This document shows, piece by piece, positions 40,580 to 49,952 of a DNA stretch of 64,000 bases. The stretch's first letter is position 1; every line of letters begins with the position of its first letter. The notes under the pieces were generated by a model. The model was given only the letters and a program-made list of their open reading frames with translations. It was not told the origin of the DNA and searched no databases. Source of the DNA: Magnetofaba australis IT-1 (lineage in GTDB: Bacteria; Pseudomonadota; Magnetococcia; Magnetococcales; Magnetococcaceae). A program made the position numbers and the translations under genes. The DNA lies in NCBI RefSeq assembly GCF_002109495.1, contig NZ_LVJN01000019.1, positions 1-64,000 on the forward strand, in the 5' to 3' direction.

Positions 40580-41629
40580 TTAGTATTCGCCATTCATTCG
40601 ATCATAGGCTTCCAGCATGGTCTCCTTGATGGTTTTGGGTTTGGCCTGACCCGGTCCTTGACCTTTGGAGGCCGGCGCTCCCCCCTTAATGGCGGAACGC
40701 GCTTTCTTGGCCTGTTTGGACGCTTTGTCGCGCCACTGTTTACTCTCTTCGGCAAGCTGATCGCCGCGCGTGCGCGGGGAGAGCCACAGCGCCTGTTGGT
40801 AGGCTTCTGAAAGCGCTTCCATAGGGTTGAGCCAGGGTTTTGTTTCACGAATCAGGCGCAGGATCGGAATCATCTCCGTCATGACGCTCTCCACGTGAGG
40901 GTGCTTGGTCTGCCCGTCGTCATGGGCTTCTTTGAGAAAGGCCTCGATGGCGTGTCGGGTTAGCCCTTCGGCGTGGGTATAGCGTTGATGGTTCTGCTGT
41001 TGAAGCAGCGCTTCAACCTGTTGCAGACGCATCGCCAGAGCGGCGATCTCCGGGGTGGGTTGCAAATTCTCCGGCGCCGTAGTGGGATGCTTCTGCCGAA
41101 GTTTGGCAAAACGCTGCTGTAGAGCCGATTGCAGAAGCTGTGCGGTTTGCTCCGGGTTTTCCCGCATGGCGCGATGACCCTGAAGCATCTCTTTGAACAA
41201 GGCGTCCGGGCTTTTGCCAATGGCTTTGGCCTCTTCCACCAGATGCTTCTCCATGCCCTTGATGTTTTCCAGGGCCTCGCCAAGTTGCCCCAGGCGCTCT
41301 TCAAAAGCGCGATCCCATTGGGCGTCGCGCTTTTCAAACAGTGTTTTCACCTGAGGAGGTAGGGCGTTGAACAATTCCACCTCTTGCGGCGTATAGGAGG
41401 ATTCGGAAAAGGGCGTCGTCTCTTGCTGCTCAGGCGGATTGGGGGGCGGAGAGTTGATTTCTGGCTGAGCGCTGGGCATGGGCTCCATGGCGGGAGCGAC
41501 TGGAGGCGGTGAGATTTCTGGTTTCACGCCGGCCGCAGAAGTTGGCCTTGAAGGGCTCATGTCGGATGGTTGCAAACTTTCTGGCGGCGGCGGACGTTTG
41601 ATTGGGTGTTTCCAGATGATGTCTTGCAT
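40580..41629 (-). CDS. Putative phage scaffolding protein
   Basis: A 349-aa protein. A Pro-rich disordered start (about residues 1-75) is followed by a long charged helical region (QVKTLFEKRDAQWDRAFEER; LRQKHPTTAPENLQPTPEIA) and a Lys-rich C-terminus (SKQAKKARSAIKGGAPASKG). Composition, length and place directly before the capsid gene are typical of scaffolds. It is preceded by a promoter and an intrinsic terminator. Confidence 0.65.
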   Translation of the reverse strand: MQDIIWKHPIKRPPPPESLQPSDMSPSRPTSAAGVKPEISPPPVAPAMEPMPSAQPEINSPPPNPPEQQETTPFSESSYTPQEVELFNALPPQVKTLFEKRDAQWDRAFEERLGQLGEALENIKGMEKHLVEEAKAIGKSPDALFKEMLQGHRAMRENPEQTAQLLQSALQQRFAKLRQKHPTTAPENLQPTPEIAALAMRLQQVEALLQQQNHQRYTHAEGLTRHAIEAFLKEAHDDGQTKHPHVESVMTEMIPILRLIRETKPWLNPMEALSEAYQQALWLSPRTRGDQLAEESKQWRDKASKQAKKARSAIKGGAPASKGQGPGQAKPKTIKETMLEAYDRMNGEY

Positions 41630-41684
41630 GGGGACTCCTCACACTGGCGAAATGGCATTAGCGCTGGGATTGAATTCCAGACAC

Positions 41685-41710
41685 AAAAAAGCCGCTGAGA
41701 TCTCAGCGGC
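41685..41710 (-). terminator. Terminator between phage promoter P1 and the scaffold gene
   Basis: Minus-strand GCCGCTGAGATCTCAGCGGC, a perfect palindrome, followed by TTTTTT. It lies downstream of the promoter at 41755-41783 and upstream of the first gene, as an attenuator would. Confidence 0.85.
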
Positions 41711-41754
41711 GTTTGGAAGAGAGAGAACGACGAAGTGTTCTGCATCATATCTGT

Positions 41755-41783
41755 ATAATACTATAAAGCGACCGGCCAGTCAA
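41755..41783 (-). promoter_or_regulatory. Phage-block promoter P1
   Basis: Minus-strand TTGACT, 17-base spacer, TATTAT. The -35 region is part of GACTGGCCGGTC, a near-palindrome also present in promoter P2 (53807-53835). Confidence 0.8.
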
Positions 41784-41956
41784 TCTTTTAGATTCATAGT
41801 GATTTGTTTTGCTGCGTTGCACGGTAAGATGCATCTCAAACATCGTATTGGGCTCAACGCCCCTTTTCTCCGGCCTGCGCCAAGCCTAAGCTCAACGCTC
41901 TCATAACGTCAGCGCATAGCGAGCGTTCCACCTTCTGCGACCAGTCAGCTATTACG

Positions 41957-43468
41957 ATGTCCAAGTCCATGGTGCAACAGATGTTCGGCCAAAGCGCTCT
42001 GTTCATGCTTGGGACAGCAGTGACTGTCGTTGGTGGATTTCTATTGAAAATCTTTGTCACCAACCATCTGGGCGCAGAGGGATATGGGGTGTTTACGGCG
42101 TTTGAAACCGCCGTGGGCGTGCTGATTCTGTTTGCCGGTCTGGCTATGGGCGAGACCGTGTTGCGCTTTGCTCCCCAGCATGTCGCGCGTGGCGAGCTGT
42201 TGACCTTGCGGCGCTGTCTGCGCAGCGCGTTCCGGGCCGTGACGATTGCCACAATGGCGACCTGCGCCCTCTGGGCAATTGGTATTGACACCGGATTTTG
42301 GAGCGCGGCGTTCTCTATTCCCGCTGAATGGATGTGGTTGGGGTGGATCTTCATTGCATTGATTCCATTGCAAGTGATCAGCGGGATTGGCGCGAGTCTT
42401 TTGCGTAGCTTTGGTCTTGTTTCACAAGTGGTCAAGACCACCCAACTGAATCAGATTGTTGTGCGTATTGTGTTGGTGGGGGTGGCGCTGAGTTTTGGGT
42501 TTGGGCTTCCCGGTTACGTAGCGGCGGTTGTTCTCTCCACAGGGGTGATGGCGCTGTTTTTGGGGCGGCATATTCATCGTCAGTTGCAACGTTTGCCGCA
42601 ATCCGACGCACAAACGGCAGTCGAGGGCGTAGTGCAGTGGCGCGCTTATACGGTGAATCGATTTTCCGCCTCTTTGGTGACGCTGGTTCAGCGCCCATTG
42701 TGTCGATTGCTCATTGCCCGCTTCGGCGGCATGCAGGCTCTGGGCGTTCTGGCCATCGTAGAGGCGCTGATCAGTCTACCGCAATTGATTCTGCAGGCGC
42801 TTCTTATGGTTATTACGCCTATGTTTTCAGCATCTTGGGCTGAACATGGTCGAGATAAAACACAGTACCTCTACACTGTCTCCACAGATTGGATCAGTCG
42901 CATTGGTCTACCGCTTATTCTCTTTATGTGGATGTATGGCGAGCCGCTTCTGGCGCTATATGGAGAGTCGTTCTCTCAACTGGGCCAGGGGGCGTTGCAG
43001 ATTCTGTTAATCGGTCAAGTCGTGACACTGGTAACGGGTCCAATTGGCTACCTGCTGATCATGTGCGGGCAGGAGAGGGCAATATTCCGCATGGAGGTGG
43101 AAGCTGCCATTTTGGTGGCGTTGCTATTGGCGGCATTCACGCCTTTATGGGGGTTGAATGGCGCGGCGGCGGCTTTGGCTAGCGGGCAGTGTTACGGCAA
43201 TCTCAAACCCTTGTGGATTGCGCGCAAGAACTTGCAGATCACATGGTGGTCAAGCCGTTACTGGGGGTGGGCCCTGGGCTGCGTGAGTAGCGTGGTGGTC
43301 GGCGCCGCCACTCAGATATTCTGGCCGCAGCTCTCGGGCGCATGGTTGTTGGCGCCTTTGCTGGCCATGTTTATCACCTTCTTAGTGGCCCCGCTGCTTC
43401 TGCTTGGGGTGCAAGAGGAGGATCGGTGGGTGCTGGAGATGGCGCGCAATCGGTTATTGCGTCGATAG
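41957..43468 (+). CDS. Polysaccharide flippase (MATE/Wzx-like, oligosaccharide flippase family)
   Basis: A 503-aa integral membrane protein with about 12-14 hydrophobic segments (FMLGTAVTVVGGFLLKIFVT; LILFAGLAMGETVLRFAPQH; LITLVQRP-type loops). The N-terminal motif VTNHLGAEGYGVF is typical of lipid-linked oligosaccharide flippases. It lies alone on the plus strand between phage genes and the chemoreceptor. No glycosyltransferases are adjacent, so the substrate is unknown. Confidence 0.85.
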   Translation: MSKSMVQQMFGQSALFMLGTAVTVVGGFLLKIFVTNHLGAEGYGVFTAFETAVGVLILFAGLAMGETVLRFAPQHVARGELLTLRRCLRSAFRAVTIATMATCALWAIGIDTGFWSAAFSIPAEWMWLGWIFIALIPLQVISGIGASLLRSFGLVSQVVKTTQLNQIVVRIVLVGVALSFGFGLPGYVAAVVLSTGVMALFLGRHIHRQLQRLPQSDAQTAVEGVVQWRAYTVNRFSASLVTLVQRPLCRLLIARFGGMQALGVLAIVEALISLPQLILQALLMVITPMFSASWAEHGRDKTQYLYTVSTDWISRIGLPLILFMWMYGEPLLALYGESFSQLGQGALQILLIGQVVTLVTGPIGYLLIMCGQERAIFRMEVEAAILVALLLAAFTPLWGLNGAAAALASGQCYGNLKPLWIARKNLQITWWSSRYWGWALGCVSSVVVGAATQIFWPQLSGAWLLAPLLAMFITFLVAPLLLLGVQEEDRWVLEMARNRLLRR

Positions 43469-43499
43469 CCCAAGGATTGTTGCGCAGACTGTAAACAGC

Positions 43500-43524
43500 G
43501 ACGCCCTTCGGAGAGAAGGGCGTC
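43500..43524. terminator. Bidirectional terminator-like hairpin
   Basis: GACGCCCTT-CGGAGAG-AAGGGCGTC between the convergent flippase and chemoreceptor genes. No T-run is present on either side, so its strength is uncertain. Confidence 0.6.
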
Positions 43525-43565
43525 AGGGCTGAAGATAGCTTCAGAGAAATGTCGGCGTACTCAGC

Positions 43566-46220
43566 TTACTGCACCACACTCTCAATATCGTAGTACAGAT
43601 CGTCGAGCTCATTGAACAGCTGCTCCCGAATCTTCTGGAATCGACTCATCATGACTTTGGCTTCGTCCGCCTGGTTTTGATCTACCAGGTTGACCACTTC
43701 ACGCGCCACTTCGTGCACTTTGGCGTGGGTGGCGTACATTTTCTGGAAGTTTGGCAGCGCCTTGAGTTCTTCCGGCGCGCCGGAGTCACACCACTGGCCG
43801 AAAGCGCAGCCATGGTGGTCGGTGACGCCATCAGGCGAGAGCTCCAGACGTCCAACAATTACCTGCTCCAGCTTGCCCAGCCACGCGAGGTGGGCCTGTT
43901 TCACCGTACGCAGGTCAAACGCGCTCTGGCCGCTCCCGGACATCTCCTGGGCAATTGAGTTCAAGCGCGTGGCGCTCTCCTCGATGACCTGGGTGAGCTG
44001 ATTCTGGTGGCGAATGGTGCCGTGTAGGAAGCCCATGAGGCTGATCACGTCAATCATCTTCTTCTGCACCGCCACCGATGCCGAGAGAATCTCCTGGGAG
44101 GAGACATCCATGCTCTGCGCTTGTTCGTTTGCTGTTTTGCTTTGTTCTGCAACGAGTTGCGCTTTTTGGTTCATGCCGTCGGTGGCTTCAGCGATGGCGT
44201 TGGTGCCGTTGGCCGCTTCCAGCGCCGCGCGCGCCACTTCGTCGGAAGCGGTGCTCAATTCCGTGGCGTTATGGCTCACCTCATCGGTGGCGTTGGAGAC
44301 ATCCTGAGCGGCTTGCAGAATGTTCTCCACCAACGCGCCCTGGGCTTCAGTGGAGTCGCTGATGCTGCGGTTGGACTCAATGACTTTGCCAATGGTCTCC
44401 GTCACCTCATGGATGGAGGCGACCACCTGTTTGGTGTCATTTTGGATGGCGCCAATCTGCTTGGCGATCATCTGCGTTGCTTCGCTGGTTTGACTGGCCA
44501 ACTCCTTGACTTCATTGGCCACTACGGCAAAGCCCTTGCCCGCTTCGCCCGCTCCGGCGGCTTCGATGGAGGCGTTGAGGGCCAGCATATTGGTTTGACT
44601 GGCGATGTTGTTGATGATGTTGACCACCTTGCCGATCTCATTGGCGGAGACGTTGAGATTGTCAATTTGCGTAATCGCCTGTTGGACTTGCGTGTTGGTC
44701 TCATTGGAGATGGCGTTGGCTTGTTGCGCCATCTGCAGCACTTGGCTCTGGGAGGTTTTCATCTGGCCAACCGCATTGTTGACGCCGTGAATCGCCTCGG
44801 TCACGTTTTGCAGATTGCTTTTCACCTGGCTCAAGTTCGCGGCCATCTGTTCGGCGGCGGAGGCCATGGTGTTGACGTTGCCGCTGGCCATCTCCGCCTG
44901 TTGGGCGATGAGCTTGACGTCCCGTGAGAGCGTGTCGGCGGCTTCAGATACCTGGAGAAAGTGCTCTTTGGTTTTATGAATGCTTTCCGTGAGGTTTTGC
45001 GATTCTCGGTCCAGGCGGTCATTGTCTTCAATAACCTGCATCGAGAGCTTTTCGCTCTCATCGGCGTCTTTGTTGAGGCTGTCGCGGGTGCCCACCATCT
45101 CATCGACCACCGCCATGGTGCTTTGCGCCGTAATCGACATGCTCAACCACAACTTGTTGAGCGTGTTGATCATCTTCCGGATGGCCAAATACGCGCCAAC
45201 ATTCTCCGGGTTGAAGTGCGACGTATCGACATGAATATTGCCATCGGCCACTTCCGAGGCGATGTAGGCGATATTCGCAGGTTCACACCCCAGCGAGCGA
45301 TGCACGCGCCGCGCGATGATGTAGGCGATGACGAGCCCAACCAGGATGAACAATACGCCCAAAACAATGATGGTCCAGACGGTTTGCGCCAGCATGCTTT
45401 CGGTCTTGGAGCGATCGGCAATAATCTCCAAAACGCCCATGGCTTTGCCGGAGTAGTCCTGAATTGGCGCGGCGTAGATCACGACGGGCCCGTTATCGGT
45501 TTCACCCGGGTGGATCAGTTTTTCCCCATCCAGCACCTCCTGGGTATGTTCATTATCCAGGGTGAATTTGGGGTCGAGGGTGGCGGCGTAGGTCTCGAAC
45601 TTGCCATCTTTTGGGAGTTTGAGATGGAAATCGACGTGGTACTCTTTTTTCAGCGCATCAAAGAAGGACTTCTTGAAGCTCAGGCCAAACTCCACTGAGC
45701 CCACATGCTCACGGTTGTGGAAAATCGGCGCTACGCCACGGATGCCAATGCCCGCGACCCCGCGCTCCAGGCCGCTGACAGGGACCTTCTCCGTATTGGT
45801 TTTGACCACGGTATGGCGGAAGCTGGAGAGATCATCGCCAAACTTTTGGAGTTTGTGTACGCGCAAGAAGGAGAAGGCCGGGGCTTTGTGAAATTGGAAT
45901 TGGCGAACGCCATACTCCTCCTTCATCTTGGGGAACCCTTCAGCGAACAGGGCTTTGAGCGGCTCCCGATCATTGTCCGCCATGGCTTGTGTTACGGCTG
46001 GAATCCGCGCAACCAACTGGCTCATGACAATGGCGGAACGCTCCTGGTCATCCAGGGCGGCGTTGACTGCAGCGTAGATGTTTTCCAACCGCTCGCGCTC
46101 GTTTTCCTCAATCAACGAGTTGGCGGAGTTCAGCATCACAGTTGTGAGAACGACGACGGTGACCGTGAGAACAGCGCCCAAGCTCAACATTATTTGTGCG
46201 CGTAGACTCAAACCTTTCAT
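43566..46220 (-). CDS. Methyl-accepting chemotaxis protein with CZB domain
   Basis: An 884-aa chemoreceptor. TM1 at about residues 9-29, a periplasmic sensor of about 250 residues (double-Cache-like: VVKTNTEKVPVSGLERGVAG; VGSVEFGLSFKKSFFDALKK), TM2 near 282-305, HAMP (ARRVHRSLGCEPANIAYIAS), and a signalling hairpin tip IASQTNMLALNASIEAAGAG. At the C-terminus is a chemoreceptor zinc-binding domain with HLAWLGKLE, DHHGCAFGQWC and HAKVHEVAREV. CZB domains respond to zinc or oxidants. GGAGGAAG precedes the ATG. The abundant flagellins suggest chemotaxis is important to this organism. Confidence 0.96.
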   Translation of the reverse strand: MKGLSLRAQIMLSLGAVLTVTVVVLTTVMLNSANSLIEENERERLENIYAAVNAALDDQERSAIVMSQLVARIPAVTQAMADNDREPLKALFAEGFPKMKEEYGVRQFQFHKAPAFSFLRVHKLQKFGDDLSSFRHTVVKTNTEKVPVSGLERGVAGIGIRGVAPIFHNREHVGSVEFGLSFKKSFFDALKKEYHVDFHLKLPKDGKFETYAATLDPKFTLDNEHTQEVLDGEKLIHPGETDNGPVVIYAAPIQDYSGKAMGVLEIIADRSKTESMLAQTVWTIIVLGVLFILVGLVIAYIIARRVHRSLGCEPANIAYIASEVADGNIHVDTSHFNPENVGAYLAIRKMINTLNKLWLSMSITAQSTMAVVDEMVGTRDSLNKDADESEKLSMQVIEDNDRLDRESQNLTESIHKTKEHFLQVSEAADTLSRDVKLIAQQAEMASGNVNTMASAAEQMAANLSQVKSNLQNVTEAIHGVNNAVGQMKTSQSQVLQMAQQANAISNETNTQVQQAITQIDNLNVSANEIGKVVNIINNIASQTNMLALNASIEAAGAGEAGKGFAVVANEVKELASQTSEATQMIAKQIGAIQNDTKQVVASIHEVTETIGKVIESNRSISDSTEAQGALVENILQAAQDVSNATDEVSHNATELSTASDEVARAALEAANGTNAIAEATDGMNQKAQLVAEQSKTANEQAQSMDVSSQEILSASVAVQKKMIDVISLMGFLHGTIRHQNQLTQVIEESATRLNSIAQEMSGSGQSAFDLRTVKQAHLAWLGKLEQVIVGRLELSPDGVTDHHGCAFGQWCDSGAPEELKALPNFQKMYATHAKVHEVAREVVNLVDQNQADEAKVMMSRFQKIREQLFNELDDLYYDIESVVQ

Positions 46221-46585
46221 CGTCTTCCTCCTTAAAACGGGGTGAAGCCTAAGTCAGTCGGGTCATTAGAGGCGTATATTGTGGTAAGTACACATGAATG
46301 ATAAGTTCAGATGGCGCCAGAAACAACATAAACTCGTTCAATATGCATATATTTTAATCTATCAGTATGCCGTCGATATTAAGATCTGTCGGTCAGGCGT
46401 CAAACGTCACTCTATGAGCTTGTTTTTTTGATCAATAATTGCAAAATGCGTTAGAGTTGAATCGCATATGTGAACTGCGGATGATGCGGCTTTGTTTGCC
46501 ATGTTTCAGCAATAGGCATTCCATTTTTCGTGATGGGAAAGGTTTTTGATCACGTATCGCCGGGCTTCACCTGGCAAGGGAGAGG
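46221..46585. other. Divergent spacer between chemoreceptor and deacetylase genes
   Basis: 365 bp, AT-rich in the middle (46320-46460). It should hold both promoters. No ORF or repeat stands out. Confidence 0.5.
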
Positions 46586-47716
46586 TTGTTGCACCGATTG
46601 CAGCGCATCGCGCGCAGAGCTCAGGGCGTTCTGAATTGGCCATCTCTCAAGCGCCCCGTTTTATTGATCCAGAGTGATGACTGGGGGCGGGCAGGGATGC
46701 CGCAAGCCGAGGGGTTGCAGGGGCTTGGCGGGAGCGTCGATCCCAAAACGCCGTGGAACCTCTATGGGCTGGAGTCGGCAGTGGATCTGCACGCCATTGA
46801 GAGCGCATTGCTCAATGTGCGCGATAGCGCTGGCCGCCCTGCCTGCATCACCGCCAATTTTATTCTCGCCAATCCCGACCTGCGCCGCATGCGGCGTGAG
46901 GGGGGCGACGCTTTCCATGTTATTCCAATCACTCAAGGTTTTCCTGAACCGTGGGACGATGTGTTGCTGCCGGAGTATCGGCGCTTGGCGCAGTCGGGCG
47001 TATTTGATCCCTGCTTTCACGGATTCACCCACTTCTCCGACCATCTCTACCGACAGGCGATGCGCCAGGGCGGCGATCTGGCCAACCGGCTGCGCGCGCT
47101 GGCGGAGAGGGATATCCCCTACCTGGCCAGTTATACGCCTGAGCTCAATTTCGCCCTTTGCCAGCGGCAAGGAGGGTTTGAGCAGCCTATGGAGGAGGCG
47201 GTGCAAGCGGCGTGGTTCGCCCAGGGCATGGCGCTGTTCCAAGAGGCGTTTGGCCGCGCGCCGCTGTCGGCCTGCTTTCCTGGCTACCGTGGCGATGCGG
47301 TGAGTGTGGCGCTGGCCGCGTCCTATGGCGTGAAAGGCGTCCAGTGGTTTGGCGGCGCTCTACCGGAAGAGCGCGATGGCATGCTGCACTTGGCGCGTAA
47401 TTTGGAGTTTGAGCCTGCCCTGAAGGCGACGGATCTGGACGCCATTCTGGCTCAGGCGCGTGATTTGGTCAGCGCCGGGTTACCGTTGATCATCAGCACC
47501 CACTCCATCAACTTCATCAGCCGCCACGTCAACCAGCGCGATCGCTCGCTGGCGCTGCTGACGGAGTTGCTAAGTCGCTTGAAGCAGGCGTTCCCAGATA
47601 TTCTCTTCAGCCATGACAGCGAATTTGTCACCCGCTACCACCAGCGTGACGCCGAGTGGTGGCGTGCGCCCACCTGGGGTGAGCGCCGTGCTCGGCTGGT
47701 GTGGTTAGCGCGCTAA
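46586..47716 (+). CDS. Polysaccharide deacetylase-like protein
   Basis: About 376 aa. The fold signature of NodB-type deacetylases is present: IQSDDWGRAG (metal Asp pair), FHGFTHFSDHLYRQ (metal His residues), ACFPGYRGDAVSVAL, IISTHSINFISRH and LFSHDSEFVTRYH. No signal peptide is seen. The start is a TTG (46586) or the TTG next to it after AAGGGAGAGG; no ATG is suitable. The substrate is unknown. Possibly envelope polysaccharide, in line with the nearby flippase. Confidence 0.7.
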   Translation: MLHRLQRIARRAQGVLNWPSLKRPVLLIQSDDWGRAGMPQAEGLQGLGGSVDPKTPWNLYGLESAVDLHAIESALLNVRDSAGRPACITANFILANPDLRRMRREGGDAFHVIPITQGFPEPWDDVLLPEYRRLAQSGVFDPCFHGFTHFSDHLYRQAMRQGGDLANRLRALAERDIPYLASYTPELNFALCQRQGGFEQPMEEAVQAAWFAQGMALFQEAFGRAPLSACFPGYRGDAVSVALAASYGVKGVQWFGGALPEERDGMLHLARNLEFEPALKATDLDAILAQARDLVSAGLPLIISTHSINFISRHVNQRDRSLALLTELLSRLKQAFPDILFSHDSEFVTRYHQRDAEWWRAPTWGERRARLVWLAR

Positions 47717-47742
47717 ATCGGTAGAGATCGGAGGAGCCAAGC

Positions 47743-48354
47743 ATGACCGTCGCCTTTCTTCTGGCCGCCCTGGTGGTGGTGCTGATCCCCGGAACCGGGG
47801 TGATCTATACCCTCTCCCAAGGGGTGTTTCGAGGGCGACGCGCCGCCCTGATCGCCGCCGTGGGGTGTACGCTGGGCATTGTGCCGCATCTGCTGGCGAC
47901 TCTGATGGGCTTGGCGGTGGTGATGCACGCCAGCGCACTGCTGTTTCAGACCATGAAATGGCTGGGCATCGCCTATCTGCTCTATATGGCGTGGGGCCTG
48001 TGGCGCGCGGGCGGTCAGATCGCCATGACGCAGCCCAAGTCTCACAGCGCCCGGCGCATCATTGTCGATGGCGTGCTGCTCAATCTGCTCAATCCCAAGC
48101 TGACCATCTTCTTCCTGGCCTTCCTGCCGCAATTCACTCCGGCGAGTCATCCGCATCCGCTGTGGCATATGACCGGCTTGGCGCTGACGTTCATGGCGCT
48201 CACCTGGGCGGTGTTTTCCGTGTATGGGCTGCTGGCGGCGTCGTTGCGGGCGCGTGTGCTTTCATCGCCACGACTGGTGCGCCGTATTCAACGCTCCTTT
48301 GCCCTGGCTTTCGCCGGCTTCGGGCTCAAGTTGGCGCTCACTGAGCAGCGTTGA
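47743..48354 (+). CDS. LysE/RhtB-family amino acid exporter
   Basis: A 203-aa membrane protein with five to six hydrophobic segments and the family N-terminus VVVLIPGTGVIYTLSQGVFR. It also has GIAYLLYMAWGLWR and GVLLNLLNPKLTIFFLAFLP, which match the LysE consensus. It follows the deacetylase gene by 26 bp on the same strand and may be co-transcribed. The exported substrate cannot be told. Confidence 0.92.
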   Translation: MTVAFLLAALVVVLIPGTGVIYTLSQGVFRGRRAALIAAVGCTLGIVPHLLATLMGLAVVMHASALLFQTMKWLGIAYLLYMAWGLWRAGGQIAMTQPKSHSARRIIVDGVLLNLLNPKLTIFFLAFLPQFTPASHPHPLWHMTGLALTFMALTWAVFSVYGLLAASLRARVLSSPRLVRRIQRSFALAFAGFGLKLALTEQR

Positions 48355-48384
48355 ACTCTCTGGCGGCGATCTGCTCTCGGGGCG

Positions 48385-48687
48385 TCAGGGCGCTATGAAC
48401 GCTAATCCCACCATCAGAACCAGCCACGCCAGTAGTAACCACAGCAGAATCGACAGCGTATTCAAAAGGGCGACAACGGTTTTGTAGACCCTGTTTTCAC
48501 TGTCTGGCGGCGGGAAGAGGCGTATGTAAAACGTCAGCAGAATTCCCGTAATGGGGAATAGAGCCGGATGCATCTCTCCCAGGGATTCAGCCACCAGATC
48601 CCGCACAAAAGCGCGCGTTCCCTGGAGCGCTTTGGAGAGCCAGCTTGTGGCGTGCGGCGCGGATTCCTTTTTGCTTGGATTATTCAT
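48385..48687 (-). CDS. Small membrane protein of unknown function
   Basis: A 100-aa protein. After a soluble start (MNNPSKKESAPHATSWLSKA) there are two hydrophobic segments (ALFPITGILLTFYIRLF; LNTLSILLWLLLAWLVLMVG). The start at 48687 overlaps the end of the truncated upstream frame by eight bases, so the two were once an operon. No family is recognised. Confidence 0.6.
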   Translation of the reverse strand: MNNPSKKESAPHATSWLSKALQGTRAFVRDLVAESLGEMHPALFPITGILLTFYIRLFPPPDSENRVYKTVVALLNTLSILLWLLLAWLVLMVGLAFIAP

Positions 48688-48801
48688 GTTTGTACTGATA
48701 GAGGCGTGCCTTGGGGTCAAAGAGAAGTCGCTGGGTCCAATGGGTCTCATCCGTCTGCATCAGCCACGCAAGGTCGTGAACAAACCCATCGTTTGGGTAG
48801 A
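48680..48801 (-). pseudogene. C-terminal fragment of a gene cut by IS481
   Basis: About 40 codons remain (FYIYPNDGFVHDLAWLMQTD, then ETHWTQRLLFDPKARLYQYK) before the stop at 48680. The frame enters the IS481 terminal repeat at 48802, so the 5' part and the promoter are gone. This probably also removes normal expression of the small membrane protein. Confidence 0.65.
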
Positions 48802-49878
48802 TGTAAAATCCCGGATGATTCCATAAACGTGTTGAGCTATCCTCTATTCCAGGCCAGAGCCTATTTGGTCCAACAGGCCAGAGGAAGCGCAACAGGAGGA
48901 ATCTGATGGAAATCCGTCTGCACGCCAACGCCACCACGACGCCGAAGATCCGCAAACAGATTCAGGAGTCTACCCTGCCCAATAGCCATCTGGCGGCACA
49001 GTTTGGCGTTACTGTGGACACCATTCGACGCTGGAAGGGACGTAACGATACCCAAGACCATTCCCATACGCCACATCATCTGCCCACGACGTTGACGCCT
49101 GAGCAGGAAATTGTGGCGGTGGAGTTGCGCCGGACGTTCCTTTTGCCCCTGGACGACCTACTGATTGTGATGCGCGAGTTCGTCAATTCCGATGTCAGCC
49201 GCTCCGGTCTGGACCGCTGTCTACGTCGCCACAAGGTCTCCCGTCTACGCGATCTGATCCCTCAACCGGAAGGCGAAAAGAAGCCGGTCAAAACCTTCAA
49301 GGACTACGAGCCTGGCTATATTCACGTCGACTACAAATACCTGCCTCAAATGCCTGATGAATCCTCACGGCGCTATCTGTTCGTGGCCATCGACCGCGCC
49401 AGCCGCTGGGTCTATCTGGAGTTGTGCCCGGACAAGTCCGCCAAGACCGCGACTGGATTCCTCAAACGCCTGACGGCCAAAGTTCCTTTTAAGATCGTCA
49501 AGTTGCTGTCCGACAACGACAAATGCTTCACGGATCGCTTCAGCGCCGAGGGCGAGCGCCAGCCTACTGGCAAGCATCTGTTTGATGTGGAATGCGCGCG
49601 CCATGGTATCGAACACCGGCTCATCAAACCGCGTACACCTCAGACCAACGGCATGGTCGAACGTTTCAATGGCCGCATTGCCGATATCCTGACCACCACA
49701 CGCTTTGATTCACGCCAAGATCTGGCTGCAACACTGACTCGATATGCGTGGCTCTACAATCAGCAGATCCCGCAAAAAGCCTTGAATCACAAAACGCCAG
49801 TCGCCACTCTGAAAGCTTGGCAATTAACTCATCCGCACTTATTCCATAAACAGGTCAGGAATCATCCGGGACCCAACA
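48802..49878 (+). mobile_element. IS481-family insertion sequence
   Basis: Ends form inverted repeats: TGTAAAATCCCGGATGATTCC at the left and, reading inward from the right, TGTTGGGTCCCGGATGATTCC (17 of 21 bases alike). It carries one transposase gene. I see no target duplication. The left flank is a broken host gene and the right flank a broken phage gene, so the element marks a rearrangement junction. Confidence 0.85.
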
Positions 49879-49952
49879 CAAATGGATCTTTGGCAAGTTG
49901 CATCATGCCGGTGGTGTTGTCTCCTTTTGTTCTCGCTACATTTTGCGCATAG
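48906..49952 (+). CDS. IS481-family transposase
   Basis: 348 aa. An N-terminal HTH (LAAQFGVTVDTIRRWKGRND) precedes an rve integrase core with GYIHVDYKYLPQM (first Asp), VKLLSDNDKCFTDRF (second Asp) and PQTNGMVERFNGRIADIL (catalytic Glu). The typical ending HPHLFHKQVRNHPGP is present at the right inverted repeat. After it the frame reads about 25 codons of phage DNA to a stop at 49952. The transposase may therefore carry a foreign tail. AGGAGG precedes the ATG. Confidence 0.93.
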   Translation: MEIRLHANATTTPKIRKQIQESTLPNSHLAAQFGVTVDTIRRWKGRNDTQDHSHTPHHLPTTLTPEQEIVAVELRRTFLLPLDDLLIVMREFVNSDVSRSGLDRCLRRHKVSRLRDLIPQPEGEKKPVKTFKDYEPGYIHVDYKYLPQMPDESSRRYLFVAIDRASRWVYLELCPDKSAKTATGFLKRLTAKVPFKIVKLLSDNDKCFTDRFSAEGERQPTGKHLFDVECARHGIEHRLIKPRTPQTNGMVERFNGRIADILTTTRFDSRQDLAATLTRYAWLYNQQIPQKALNHKTPVATLKAWQLTHPHLFHKQVRNHPGPNTNGSLASCIMPVVLSPFVLATFCA